Shown here one piece after another: positions 41,915 to 50,012 of a stretch of 50,171 bases of DNA; the first letter of the stretch is position 1; every line of letters begins with the position of its first letter. Position numbers and translations under genes: made by a program. Source of the stretch: Microvirga zambiensis WSM3693. Its GTDB lineage: Bacteria > Pseudomonadota > Alphaproteobacteria > Rhizobiales > Beijerinckiaceae. Below the pieces are notes generated by a model. The model was given only the letters and a program-made list of their open reading frames with translations, was not told the DNA's origin and searched no databases. The stretch covers positions 1-50,171 of the forward strand of contig NZ_JAERQD010000046.1 of assembly GCF_016735695.1 (NCBI RefSeq). The letters run 5' to 3'.

Positions 41915-43477
41915 ATGAAACTCTTCAGACTTTTCGCAGGCGCCACGTTGGCTCTGCCATTGATGTTGAACGCAGCCCATGCGCAGGCATCTGACCCGCT
42001 GAAGACGCTGGTGATTGCCGTTCCGTCTGATCCCGACAATCTCGAACCGGGCACCAACAAGGCGGAGCCCGTCGGCAGCGAGGTCATCCTCAATGTCTTC
42101 GACACCCTCGTGGCTTGGACGCCGCCGGATTTCACCAAGCTGGAAGGCCGCCTTGCTGAGAGCTGGACGGTTTCGCCCGATGGAACGACCTTCGGCTTCA
42201 AGCTCCGTGAAGGGGTCAAGTTTCACGATGGCACCGCCTTCGACGCCGATGCGGTGAAGTTCTCGATTGAGAGAACCAAGGCCAGCAACCCCTATGTTGA
42301 GGCGACGTTCGGCCTGATCCGCGACATTGCTGTGGTGTCGCCAACAGAACTGAAGATTTCCCTGTCGAAGCCCTACCCGGCTTTCCTGTCGATCCTCGCC
42401 CAGCCGCAATCGGCCATCGTGAGCCCCGCTGCCGTCAAGAAGTTCGGCGACCAGTTCGCGTCCAATCCCGTCGGCACGGGGCCGTTTGTGTTCAAGAGCT
42501 ATCAAGCTGACACCAACGTGGTTCTGGAGTCCAACCCGAACTACTTCCTCGGCGCTCCCAAGCTCTCGCGCATCATTTACCGGATCATTCCGGACGCTTC
42601 GACGCGGCGGCTGGAATTGGAGAACGGCGGCGTCGACATCGTCCAGCAGCAGGGCCAACTCTCATCAATCGCGGCAGAGGACATCCAGGCGCTCAAGGGC
42701 AATCCGAACGTCTCCGTTCTGGAAGCCCCGAGCCAGATCATCCGCCAGCTTGAATTCAACAACAACAATCCTAACAGCCCAGTCGCCGATATCCGTGTGC
42801 GTCGAGCCATCGTGCACGCCATCGACTACGAGGGTCTGCTGACCGGCGTCTTCGGAGGCACGGCGGAGCGCGTTTATGGTCCGCTCACCAGCAACAGCTG
42901 GGCCTTCAACCCTAAGATCAAGGAGACCGCACCCAAATACGATCCTGAGTTGTCGAAGCGTCTCCTGGCCGAGGCGGGCGTCGACCCGGCGCGCCTCAAC
43001 TTCAAGCTCTATAGCTTCCAGGGCGCCTTGTGGGGCGCAGTCGCGACCTTCGTGCAGGCGAACTTGGCCGACATCGGCATCAACGCGACCATCGAGCAGA
43101 CGCAGTTCCCGGCCTATCGCGCGTTGCAGACCGCGGGGCGCTTCGATGTCGCCCTCGACGGTCGTCAGCCTTGGTACAACGACCCGGACGCTCACATCAC
43201 GATTGGCTACCTGTCCAGCCTGGCCGACTCCGCCATGACCTTCCGCATGCCGAAGGAGGACGCACTCGACGCGCTGATCCTGAAGGCGCAGCAGACGGTT
43301 GCTCAGGAAGAGCGCAAGGGCCTGTACTTCCAGGTGCAGGAGGAGATCGCGAAGCGTGTTCCAGCCGCCTACCTGTTCAGCCCCAAGCTGATCGTGTTCC
43401 AGCGATCGAACGTCAAGGGCCTCGTGATCAACAGCGCGCCCCCGCTGAATGAATACCGGGGCGTCTACAAGGAGTAG
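41915..43477 (+). CDS. Periplasmic peptide-type solute-binding protein, third importer
   Basis: A 520-residue SBP family 5 protein. Signal peptide: MKLFRLFAGATLALPLMLNA with cleavage after AHAQ. Mature motifs include NVFDTLVAWTPPDFTKLEGR, the EGVKFHDGTAFDADAVKFSI signature, GTGPFVFKSYQADT and DIRVRRAIVHAIDYEGLLTG. It precedes two permease genes with a strong hairpin between, and has its own promoter region of about 260 bases. The protein should be abundant in the periplasm and capture the solute for the permeases. Confidence 0.93.
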   Translation: MKLFRLFAGATLALPLMLNAAHAQASDPLKTLVIAVPSDPDNLEPGTNKAEPVGSEVILNVFDTLVAWTPPDFTKLEGRLAESWTVSPDGTTFGFKLREGVKFHDGTAFDADAVKFSIERTKASNPYVEATFGLIRDIAVVSPTELKISLSKPYPAFLSILAQPQSAIVSPAAVKKFGDQFASNPVGTGPFVFKSYQADTNVVLESNPNYFLGAPKLSRIIYRIIPDASTRRLELENGGVDIVQQQGQLSSIAAEDIQALKGNPNVSVLEAPSQIIRQLEFNNNNPNSPVADIRVRRAIVHAIDYEGLLTGVFGGTAERVYGPLTSNSWAFNPKIKETAPKYDPELSKRLLAEAGVDPARLNFKLYSFQGALWGAVATFVQANLADIGINATIEQTQFPAYRALQTAGRFDVALDGRQPWYNDPDAHITIGYLSSLADSAMTFRMPKEDALDALILKAQQTVAQEERKGLYFQVQEEIAKRVPAAYLFSPKLIVFQRSNVKGLVINSAPPLNEYRGVYKE

Positions 43478-43490
43478 CGATGAACTTCCA

Positions 43491-43517
43491 CTCCGCGGTG
43501 TCGCTGGCACCGCGGAG
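43491..43517 (+). promoter_or_regulatory. Perfect 10-bp hairpin between binding protein and permeases
   Basis: CTCCGCGGTG (43491-43500) and CACCGCGGAG (43508-43517) pair perfectly around a 7-base loop, 14 bases after the binding-protein stop and 34 bases before the permease start. There is no T-run. Such hairpins protect the 3' end of the binding-protein message and lower downstream expression, giving more binding protein than permease. Confidence 0.65.
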
Positions 43518-43550
43518 CACGAACGGTACGGAATAGCCGATGAGCCAGAC

Positions 43551-44561
43551 ATGGTAAGTTTTCTTCTGCGCCGCCTGGTCGCTCTGTTACCGGTTCTGGC
43601 TCTGGTGCTGGTGATCGTCTTTTCTTTGGTGCGGATCATTCCGGGCGACCCGGCCGTCACGCTTTTGGGACCGGGAGCCACCAACGAGCAGATTGCAGCC
43701 CTGCGCCTGCAACTCGGGCTCGACCGTCCGGCCGCATTCCAGTTCTTCGACTACGTCGGCGGCCTTCTCCAGGGCAATCTGGGCACCTCCCTCAAGACAG
43801 GCAACGGAGTTTTACAGGAGATCCTGATCCGCCTGCCGGCCACGCTTGAACTGTCGATCTGCGCAACTCTCCTGGCAATCCTCATCGGGATCCCGATCGG
43901 CGTTTTGTCCGCCACATGGCCGAATTCTGGACTGGATCACGTCACGCGCGTAGTATCGCTCCTGGGCGTGTCCATGCCGGCCTTTCTGCTGGCACTGATC
44001 CTGCAGCTGATCTTCGCCACCTATCTCGGATGGCTCCCAGTCTCCGGCCGGATCAGCCCGTATGTCGCTACTCCGACCGTCACGGGCTTTGCCACTCTCG
44101 ACGGTGTCATCAACGGCGATTTCGGGGCCATGTGGAGCGCCGTGCAGCATCTCGTGTTGCCCACGGTAGTACTGGCGGCCTTTCTGGCAACCACCCTGGG
44201 CCGTTTTGTGCGCAACACGATGCTCGATGTGATGACGGAGGACTACATCCGGACTGCCCGCGCCAAAGGTCTGAGCAGATCGAGCGTAATCCTGCACCAC
44301 GGCCTGCGCAATTCGCTCCTGCCGGCCATTACCATCACCGGCCTCAAATTTGCTGAGATGCTCGGTGGAGCGATCCTGACCGAAACCATTTTCGCATGGC
44401 CAGGCGTCGGTCGCTTCATGTTCGAGGCGATCAAGAACCGCGACTACCCCGTCATCCAAGGAACGACGCTCATCTTCGCGTTGCTCTTCATGGCCACCTC
44501 ACTTCTGGTCGATCTCCTCTACGGTGTTCTCGATCCCCGTGTCCGCAGGAAGATGCAATGA
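43551..44561 (+). CDS. Peptide-type ABC transporter permease (DppB-like), third importer
   Basis: A 336-residue permease that starts MVSFLLRRLVALLPVLALVL and carries RIIPGDPAVTLLGPGATNEQ, six spans, the EDYIRTARAKGLSRSSVIL EAA loop and the DPRVRRKMQ end. It is longer than the average DppB (about 310) because of an extended periplasmic loop (GRISPYVATPTVTGFATLDG). The long frame upstream from 43449 overlaps the binding protein and hairpin and is not used. The stop overlaps the next permease start. Confidence 0.92.
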   Translation: MVSFLLRRLVALLPVLALVLVIVFSLVRIIPGDPAVTLLGPGATNEQIAALRLQLGLDRPAAFQFFDYVGGLLQGNLGTSLKTGNGVLQEILIRLPATLELSICATLLAILIGIPIGVLSATWPNSGLDHVTRVVSLLGVSMPAFLLALILQLIFATYLGWLPVSGRISPYVATPTVTGFATLDGVINGDFGAMWSAVQHLVLPTVVLAAFLATTLGRFVRNTMLDVMTEDYIRTARAKGLSRSSVILHHGLRNSLLPAITITGLKFAEMLGGAILTETIFAWPGVGRFMFEAIKNRDYPVIQGTTLIFALLFMATSLLVDLLYGVLDPRVRRKMQ

Positions 44562-45397
44562 CGATGCTCTTGATCTTCCTGCGCAAGAACACGCTCGCCA
44601 TGGTCGGTGGGCTGACCCTTCTCGCCGTATTGCTCGCGATCCTGTTCGCCCCGATGATGATCACCTATTCCCCGACCCGCATCAACGTGCTGCACAAACT
44701 GGCCGCGCCGAGCTGGGAGCATTGGCTTGGAACGGATGCGTTCGGACGCGACGTGCTGACTCGCGTGCTGTACGGAGGGCGCTACACGCTGGCTATCGGC
44801 ATTGGTGTCGTTGCCATCGCCTTCACGGTCGGAGTGTTCTTCGGCACACTGGCGGGCTTTGCCGGGGGGGTCGTCGACATGCTGATCATGCGTGTGGTCG
44901 ACGCGATGCTGTCCTTTCCGGCATTGGTTCTGGCAATCGCATTGGCTGCCGCCTTCGGCCCGAGCCTCAACAATGCCATGTTGGCAGTCGCCATCACGCT
45001 GGCACCGCAATTTGCGCGCGTCGCGCGCAGCCAGGCTCTGGCAGTCTCGGTGAAACCTTACGTAGAGGCGGCGGTTTCGCTGGGGCTTCCTACGCGGCGC
45101 ATCCTTTGGCGGTACATATTCGCCAACGGCTTAGGGCCTCTTCTGGTGCAGGCCTCGCTCAGCCTCGGCAGCGCCATCCTTCAGACCGCGAGCCTCGGCT
45201 TCCTAGGCTTGGGGGCGCAGCCGCCCTTGGCGGAGTGGGGCGCCGACGTATCGGCCAATCTGCAATATATGCGCGGCAGCCCCTGGGTGGCGCTGTCGCC
45301 GGGGATGGCCATCCTTCTCACCGTGCTCTGCTTCAACCTGATCGGCGACTCACTGGCCGACTGGTTCAACCCCCGCCGCCGCAGCGAGCTCGACTAG
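44558..45397 (+). CDS. Peptide-type ABC transporter permease (DppC-like), third importer
   Basis: A 279-residue permease starting MTMLLIFLRKNTLAMVGGLT. It has the GTDAFGRDVLTRVLYGGRYT signature, six spans, the EAA loop KPYVEAAVSLGLPTRRILWR and the C-terminal NLIGDSLADWFNPR block. It overlaps the upstream permease by 4 bases. One base after its stop begins a gene for a leaderless binding-protein homologue, so the importer operon continues into that unit. Confidence 0.92.
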   Translation: MTMLLIFLRKNTLAMVGGLTLLAVLLAILFAPMMITYSPTRINVLHKLAAPSWEHWLGTDAFGRDVLTRVLYGGRYTLAIGIGVVAIAFTVGVFFGTLAGFAGGVVDMLIMRVVDAMLSFPALVLAIALAAAFGPSLNNAMLAVAITLAPQFARVARSQALAVSVKPYVEAAVSLGLPTRRILWRYIFANGLGPLLVQASLSLGSAILQTASLGFLGLGAQPPLAEWGADVSANLQYMRGSPWVALSPGMAILLTVLCFNLIGDSLADWFNPRRRSELD

Positions 45398-45398
45398 C

Positions 45399-46781
45399 AT
45401 GCTGACCATTGCGCTCGAAAAAGTCGACTTTCTGCCCGCGACCCGGGTGACGGACGACACCAGCGTCCTGACGCTCAAAAACCTCGTGTTCGAGCCGCTC
45501 CTGCGCTGGGTGCCTGGAGGCTCTGCCCACCCCGCGTTATTCTCGCACTGGGCCCATTCCCCAGATGGCCGGCGATGGGAGTTCTTCATCCGCCCGGGCG
45601 CTGCCTTCCACGACGGCAAGCCCTGCGTGCCGGAAGATGTAACGGGCTTCATCGCCGACATTCTTGATGCCGTTGACACTTTCGGAATGAGATGGTCCTA
45701 CGCGCGTTATCTGGCTCATGCGCGTGTCGCGGTCGGATCCGACCGCAGCGTGGTCGTCGAGAATCCTGAGCCGATCGCCGACATTCTCGATATTTTTTCG
45801 GAGTTCTACCTCTGCCGCAATGCACCGGACGGCCGCGCGACCCTCGGCACGGGGCCTTATCGCGTCGCCGCCTTCGAGCCGGGCCGGACGGCGGTGCTCG
45901 AGCGGTTCGGAGCGACGAATGGACCAGACCGCATTGCCTTTCGTGCGGAGCCGGATGCGGACCGGCGCTTCGACCTCCTCAAGGCCAGGCACGTCGACGC
46001 AGCTTCGAATCTCGAGCGGGTCCATGGCCGTCCCACCTTCGACCCGTCTTATGCCTGGGGTTCGGCGCTCAACACCCTGTCGGTGATGTACTACCTCAAC
46101 TGCTTCGAGGGGCTATTCGCTTCTCCGGAGGCGCGGCTCGCCGTGAACCACGCTGTCGATCAGGATAGGCTCATCGCGGAGGTCTTCCACGGGCTCGGCG
46201 CCCCATCGGTCACTATCGTGAGCCCGTTTCACTTGGGAATGTCCAAAGTGGCCCTGAAACCGATAGCTTATGACCCGTATGAGGCCCGACGACTGTTAGA
46301 CAAGGCAGGTGGCCCTGATACCGTGATGCTGCGGACGCCGACCTTCATGCCCGAGCGGGCGCAGGAGATCAGCCGCTTCGTGGCCGCCTGCTTGGGTGAT
46401 GTCGGGCTCAAAGTCGAAATCGAGGTGGAGCACGACCGTCCCGAATACGCACGTCAGGTTGGGCGCAAGCAGATCGGCGACATGGCCATTTTCGATTCGT
46501 CACCACAGAGCACCTACCGGGTGCAGAATGACAAAATCTCGAGCACTACAAAGGCGGTATGGTGGCAGGGCTATGACGATCCGGAAGCCGAGCGCCTGAT
46601 TATCGAAGCCAACCGCGCAATCGACCAGGATGCTAGGGATATCGCCTATGCCCGATGCCTCCGGCGCCTGCGCGACAATCCGCCTTGGCTCTATATCATG
46701 CACCCGACCGATGTCTTCGCGGCTCAACACGACGCACCGGGACTGTCCATCGACCACAAGGGTGCGCTCATCATCACCTGA
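45399..46781 (+). CDS. Leaderless SBP-family-5 homologue (probably cytoplasmic)
   Basis: A 460-residue protein clearly of the peptide-binding family: MLTIALEKVDFLPATRVTDD, LVFEPLLRWVPGGSAHPALF, PGAAFHDGKPCVPEDVTGFI, LGTGPYRVAAFEPG and a C-terminal lobe with DQDARDIAYARCLRRLRDNP. It begins straight at the first beta strand with no signal peptide, and no alternative upstream start can add one because the permease stop is one base before. It should stay in the cytoplasm. Such proteins could act as cytoplasmic sensors, like the C-terminal SBP domain of SgrR, or as chaperone-like carriers for the imported compound. It is coupled to the permease gene and followed by VOC and NTPase-FGE genes. Function not known. 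Confidence 0.85.
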   Translation: MLTIALEKVDFLPATRVTDDTSVLTLKNLVFEPLLRWVPGGSAHPALFSHWAHSPDGRRWEFFIRPGAAFHDGKPCVPEDVTGFIADILDAVDTFGMRWSYARYLAHARVAVGSDRSVVVENPEPIADILDIFSEFYLCRNAPDGRATLGTGPYRVAAFEPGRTAVLERFGATNGPDRIAFRAEPDADRRFDLLKARHVDAASNLERVHGRPTFDPSYAWGSALNTLSVMYYLNCFEGLFASPEARLAVNHAVDQDRLIAEVFHGLGAPSVTIVSPFHLGMSKVALKPIAYDPYEARRLLDKAGGPDTVMLRTPTFMPERAQEISRFVAACLGDVGLKVEIEVEHDRPEYARQVGRKQIGDMAIFDSSPQSTYRVQNDKISSTTKAVWWQGYDDPEAERLIIEANRAIDQDARDIAYARCLRRLRDNPPWLYIMHPTDVFAAQHDAPGLSIDHKGALIIT

Positions 46782-46791
46782 CTGGATTATC

Positions 46792-47175
46792 ATGAAAAAA
46801 GATCACGCAATCACCTTCTTCTACTACCCCGACATCCACGCCGTAGCGCCGTTCTACGAGAACGTCCTAGGATTTGAGCTTGTGCTTGATCAGGGGCTAG
46901 CCCGTATTTATCGGATCGCCGACAACAGCTACTTCGGGATCGTCGACGGCAATCGCGGCCACCTACGGCATCAGGAGAAGAGTGCAGTCCTTCTAACGGT
47001 CGTGTCGGAGGACGTAGAAGGTTGGCACGCCAAGCTGACGGAAGCCGGCGTAGCGAGCCTGACCGAGATGCGACGCGGAAACTACTGCGATCACTTCTTC
47101 TTCGAGGACCCTGCAGGCTACGCGATCGAGATCCAGCGGTTCCACAATCCTGACGTTGCAAAGCTCTTCCGATGA
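46792..47175 (+). CDS. VOC-superfamily protein (glyoxalase/dioxygenase fold)
   Basis: A 127-residue single-domain VOC protein. MKKDHAITFFYYPDIHAVAP and FYENVLGFELVLDQ form the first beta-alpha-beta module; LTEMRRGNYCDHFFFEDPAG and YAIEIQRFHN form the second. Candidate metal ligands are His5 and the Glu of EIQRF, so a metal site is possible though one ligand is unclear. VOC members include lyases, isomerases, epimerases, dioxygenases and binding or resistance proteins; this one cannot be assigned. It follows the leaderless SBP by 10 bases and overlaps the NTPase-FGE gene by 4 bases, so all three are one translational unit. Confidence 0.85.
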   Translation: MKKDHAITFFYYPDIHAVAPFYENVLGFELVLDQGLARIYRIADNSYFGIVDGNRGHLRHQEKSAVLLTVVSEDVEGWHAKLTEAGVASLTEMRRGNYCDHFFFEDPAGYAIEIQRFHNPDVAKLFR

Positions 47176-48932
47176 TTGAAGAGCCTCGTTTCCCGCTGCT
47201 GGTCAACTTCACCCACGAAGACAAGGCCGCTAAGGGGCTGCGGTCCCTGCGCGAGCCCACCACACCGGAGCCGCCAGTTTACTTCACCGCACGAGAGATG
47301 GTGGAGACGACCACGCCTTTGCTGCTTCTCGGCGATAGGGGCAGTGGCAAGACCGTCTTCGCCCGGCAGATCGCCAGCGAGCTGGGCTACCACCATGTCG
47401 AGATCTCCGGACCTGCCTCGTTCGCCGAGCTCACCGAAGGATTGCCAGAAGGTGCGAGCTTGATCCTGGACGGCGTCGATCGTCTGGGCCCGCAGGGAGT
47501 GGCCGTGCTTGAGGACGCGCTGGCGCACCTGCCCGAACGCAGGCTGCTTGTCTTAGGCGAACCCAGCGTGGTCAAATCCTGGCGCATCCCGTCGGGCTAT
47601 CACATCCACACCCTGTTGCCGCTGCCCCTCGAGCAAAGGGAAGCCGTTCTATCGACGAGGAGGATTAACGCCCTGGCGCCGCTATCCCGGGCGGCCGCAA
47701 ATCCAGCTCTCTTTTCCCTGGCACTGTCCATTGATATGCCTGCCGAAACCCCTGAGGACCTGATCGACGCCATTGTGGCCGGGCAGCCGGCTGCCGCGGA
47801 GGCTGGCTTCGCCGCAGTGCAGGAAGGCAGATCCGCAAACCGGGTCGTGAACGATCTTCTGGCGGCAAGGCATCTGCTGACGCTTTCCGCGGATACGGCA
47901 GCGAGACTGTTCCACACCTCCCCCGACGTATGGGCCCCAAGCATAGCCAGTCTGCTGCGGCGGCTTCAGGGGGCGCTCGAAGCGTTGGCCGAGCGGCTTA
48001 TTGAGGGCTCCGGCGACAGCGCCCTGCGAGGCGCCGTGATGGTGGCTGAGGTCCTTGACGCGGGTTCTCCTTTGTACCCTGCTGTAACCGCAAGTCTCGT
48101 GCGGCTCGTCGAGACCGGCAGCCTCTCGGCATCGGACCGTGATGCTGCGGCACGCGCCCTTGCAGTCTGGGGGGATCCGCGCGATTTGGAAGCCCTTACA
48201 GAAGTGCCAGGCGGCACCTTCACGTTCGGGTCGGATACACACCCAAACTCCCAACCACCACACTCGGTGACGCTGGCTGATTTCCGGATCGGGCTCTATC
48301 CAGTCACGAACGCTGCGTATACGGCCTTCGTTGATGGGACAGGACGGCACTGGGCCTCAACAGACGGACGAAAGAAGGAACGTTCAAATGCGCCTGCGGT
48401 CGATCTCACGTGGCACGACGCGCGGGCATATTGCAATTGGCTCACTCGTCGATGGCGAACGGAGGGCCAGATAGACCAGGATGAAGTCGTGCGCTTGCCC
48501 ACAGAGCCGGAATGGGAGCGGGCCGCCCGCGGTGACCAGCCGGATGCCGGCGCAGAGATCGTCTATCCCTGGCAGGGTCCCTGGGATCCTGACGCGGCCA
48601 ATTCTGAGGAAACTGGCCTCAACACCACCTGTGCGGTGGGGCTTTTCCCAAAAGGCCGTTCTCCTTATGGCTGCTATGACATGGCCGGGCAGGTGTGGGA
48701 ATGGACGACAACACTGTGGGGGGACGATATGGCGGTCCCGGAGTTTAAGTATCCTTACGCGAATGACGGACGGGAAAACTCAGCTGCCGGACCTGAAATC
48801 CGGCGCGTGTTGCGCGGTGGGTGTTTTTCCAGCACGAAAGCGAAAGCATGCTGCACCTACCGAGGTAGCTTGGAGCCGGATGGCTTCTGGCGAGGAAACG
48901 GATTCCGTATTGTCGTTTCAAAGTGGTCCTAA
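47172..48932 (+). CDS. P-loop NTPase fused to a formylglycine-generating-enzyme-like (SUMF1) domain
   Basis: A 586-residue fusion. Residues about 1-200 hold a P-loop NTPase with Walker A GDRGSGKT (54-61) and Walker B LILDGVD (97-103). A helical middle part spans about 200-340. From about 345 (VPGGTFTFGSD, DFRIGLYPVTNAAYTAFVDG, LPTEPEWERAARG, GCYDMAGQVWEWTTTLWGDD) to the end is an FGE-sulfatase/SUMF1 fold. The C-terminal block RVLRGGCFSSTKAKACC has Cys551, 560 and 561; true FGEs use two Cys in this area, but spacing differs, so catalysis is uncertain. The fold is also used for ligand binding, including DGR targets. The ATG overlaps the VOC stop. A sulfatase partner is not present. Function unknown. 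Confidence 0.85.
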   Translation: MIEEPRFPLLVNFTHEDKAAKGLRSLREPTTPEPPVYFTAREMVETTTPLLLLGDRGSGKTVFARQIASELGYHHVEISGPASFAELTEGLPEGASLILDGVDRLGPQGVAVLEDALAHLPERRLLVLGEPSVVKSWRIPSGYHIHTLLPLPLEQREAVLSTRRINALAPLSRAAANPALFSLALSIDMPAETPEDLIDAIVAGQPAAAEAGFAAVQEGRSANRVVNDLLAARHLLTLSADTAARLFHTSPDVWAPSIASLLRRLQGALEALAERLIEGSGDSALRGAVMVAEVLDAGSPLYPAVTASLVRLVETGSLSASDRDAAARALAVWGDPRDLEALTEVPGGTFTFGSDTHPNSQPPHSVTLADFRIGLYPVTNAAYTAFVDGTGRHWASTDGRKKERSNAPAVDLTWHDARAYCNWLTRRWRTEGQIDQDEVVRLPTEPEWERAARGDQPDAGAEIVYPWQGPWDPDAANSEETGLNTTCAVGLFPKGRSPYGCYDMAGQVWEWTTTLWGDDMAVPEFKYPYANDGRENSAAGPEIRRVLRGGCFSSTKAKACCTYRGSLEPDGFWRGNGFRIVVSKWS

Positions 48933-48982
48933 GTATTCTGCTCCAGCCTTTGCTGCTCACGTACGACACCTGCTGCGTTGGA

Positions 48983-49291
48983 TGCTGCAGGACCCGGCCG
49001 CTGGCCGCGCTCGTGGGGATCTAGCGGCCGTTGACGGACATGTGCGGCACGAAGGCCGAGCCGATCGAGGGCGAGCACCTGCTCTACTCGTTCCTCACCT
49101 CCGAGCCTAACGGCGTTGTCAGGCTGATCCACCCGAGAGCTATGCCGGTGATCCTCACGACGCTTGAGGAGTACGAGATCTGGCTCACCGCGCCGGCGGA
49201 TGTGGAGCTCAAGCTGCAGCGTCCTCTGCCTGATGACATGCTCCAGATCGTGTCGGAGGAACACCGCTCTTACCAGCCGGAGGTGGCATGA
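48983..49291 (+). pseudogene. SRAP/YedK (SOS response-associated) family, C-terminal fragment
   Basis: The end of a SRAP (DUF159) protein: RTRPLAALVGI, a TAG stop at 49022-49024 where Trp is expected, RPLTDMCGTKAEPIEGEHLL, YSFLTSEPNGVVRLIHPRAM, PVILTTLEEYEIWL and LQRPLPDDMLQIV. SRAP proteins form a thiazolidine link to abasic sites in single-stranded DNA through the N-terminal Cys2. The Cys2-containing N-terminal two thirds are absent here, so the remnant cannot work. In alphaproteobacteria SRAP genes are often near DNA-ligase (NHEJ) genes, as at the right edge here. Confidence 0.75.
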
Positions 49292-49399
49292 GGCGCGCGA
49301 TTTTCAGATATATGCACACAGTCAGACAACCCGCCCAATCTCGGGTCTGCCTGCAACGCAGAGCAGCGGCTTCAGCAGATCCAAGCTCGGCGAACATGA

Positions 49400-49960
49400 T
49401 TGTGTGAACAAGCTGATCAGCCGCAAACTCCAGCTCAGAAGTCGCGCCCCAAAATTTCACTGCGAAAAGAACCTCTGCCTTCGCCGGCGCCGCAGCCGGC
49501 GTCGAGTCCTGCGCCTGTTGAGGCTCCAGCCGCTGCTCCAGTTGCTTCGGCAGCTGCTCCTATTCCAGCCTCAACCGCTGAACCGAAGCCGAGAAGAGCC
49601 ATAGCCGAACCTCCAACATCGATCCCTTACCCACCAGCTGAACCTATGGTGGCTCACGTCGCGCGGAGTGAAGCGGATAGAGTTAGTGCCCTGTTGCAGC
49701 TCTCTCGTCACTACAGGTCCGAGCGCTATTACAATGTCGATGACTTGATCATACCTCTGCGCGGATGTTGGGCTGTGGTTTACGGCGATGTCGAAATAAA
49801 CACAGCCGAGCCGCCGGTTTGCGTCGTCGTCGATGCATACGAGCCCGATCCGAAAGCAGTTAACCCGTTCGATATTGATGTGATGTTCCTCGATATGAAA
49901 GATCAACATCACATCCGATCAGCCGCGAGTTGGATGTTCGTACCTTATCAGAAGGAATGA
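49400..49960 (+). CDS. Unknown protein with a Pro/Ala-rich N-terminal linker
   Basis: A 186-residue frame that I do not recognise. Residues about 1-70 are a low-complexity linker (PAPQPASSPAPVEAPAAAPV and similar), followed by a compact, charged C-terminal part of about 100 residues (YYNVDDLIIPLRGCWAVVYG, DIDVMFLDMKDQHHIRSAAS). It has no signal peptide or membrane span. The first codon, TTG, directly follows an in-frame stop and has no clear ribosome-binding site, so the true start may be further downstream or the gene may be a 5'-truncated remnant. The second half has an A+T content higher than its surroundings. Confidence 0.5.
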   Translation: MCEQADQPQTPAQKSRPKISLRKEPLPSPAPQPASSPAPVEAPAAAPVASAAAPIPASTAEPKPRRAIAEPPTSIPYPPAEPMVAHVARSEADRVSALLQLSRHYRSERYYNVDDLIIPLRGCWAVVYGDVEINTAEPPVCVVVDAYEPDPKAVNPFDIDVMFLDMKDQHHIRSAASWMFVPYQKE

Positions 49961-50012
49961 GCGCCTGCGGTGCCAACATAAATTGAGGGGTCGGGTTTCC
50001 CGGCCTCCAGCC

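Noticed and set aside
47172..48932. Diversity-generating retroelement as an explanation for the FGE-domain gene
   Set aside because: No template repeat, accessory gene or reverse transcriptase is visible in the remaining 1.2 kb, and the gene is embedded in a transporter operon. Kept only as a low-interest check.
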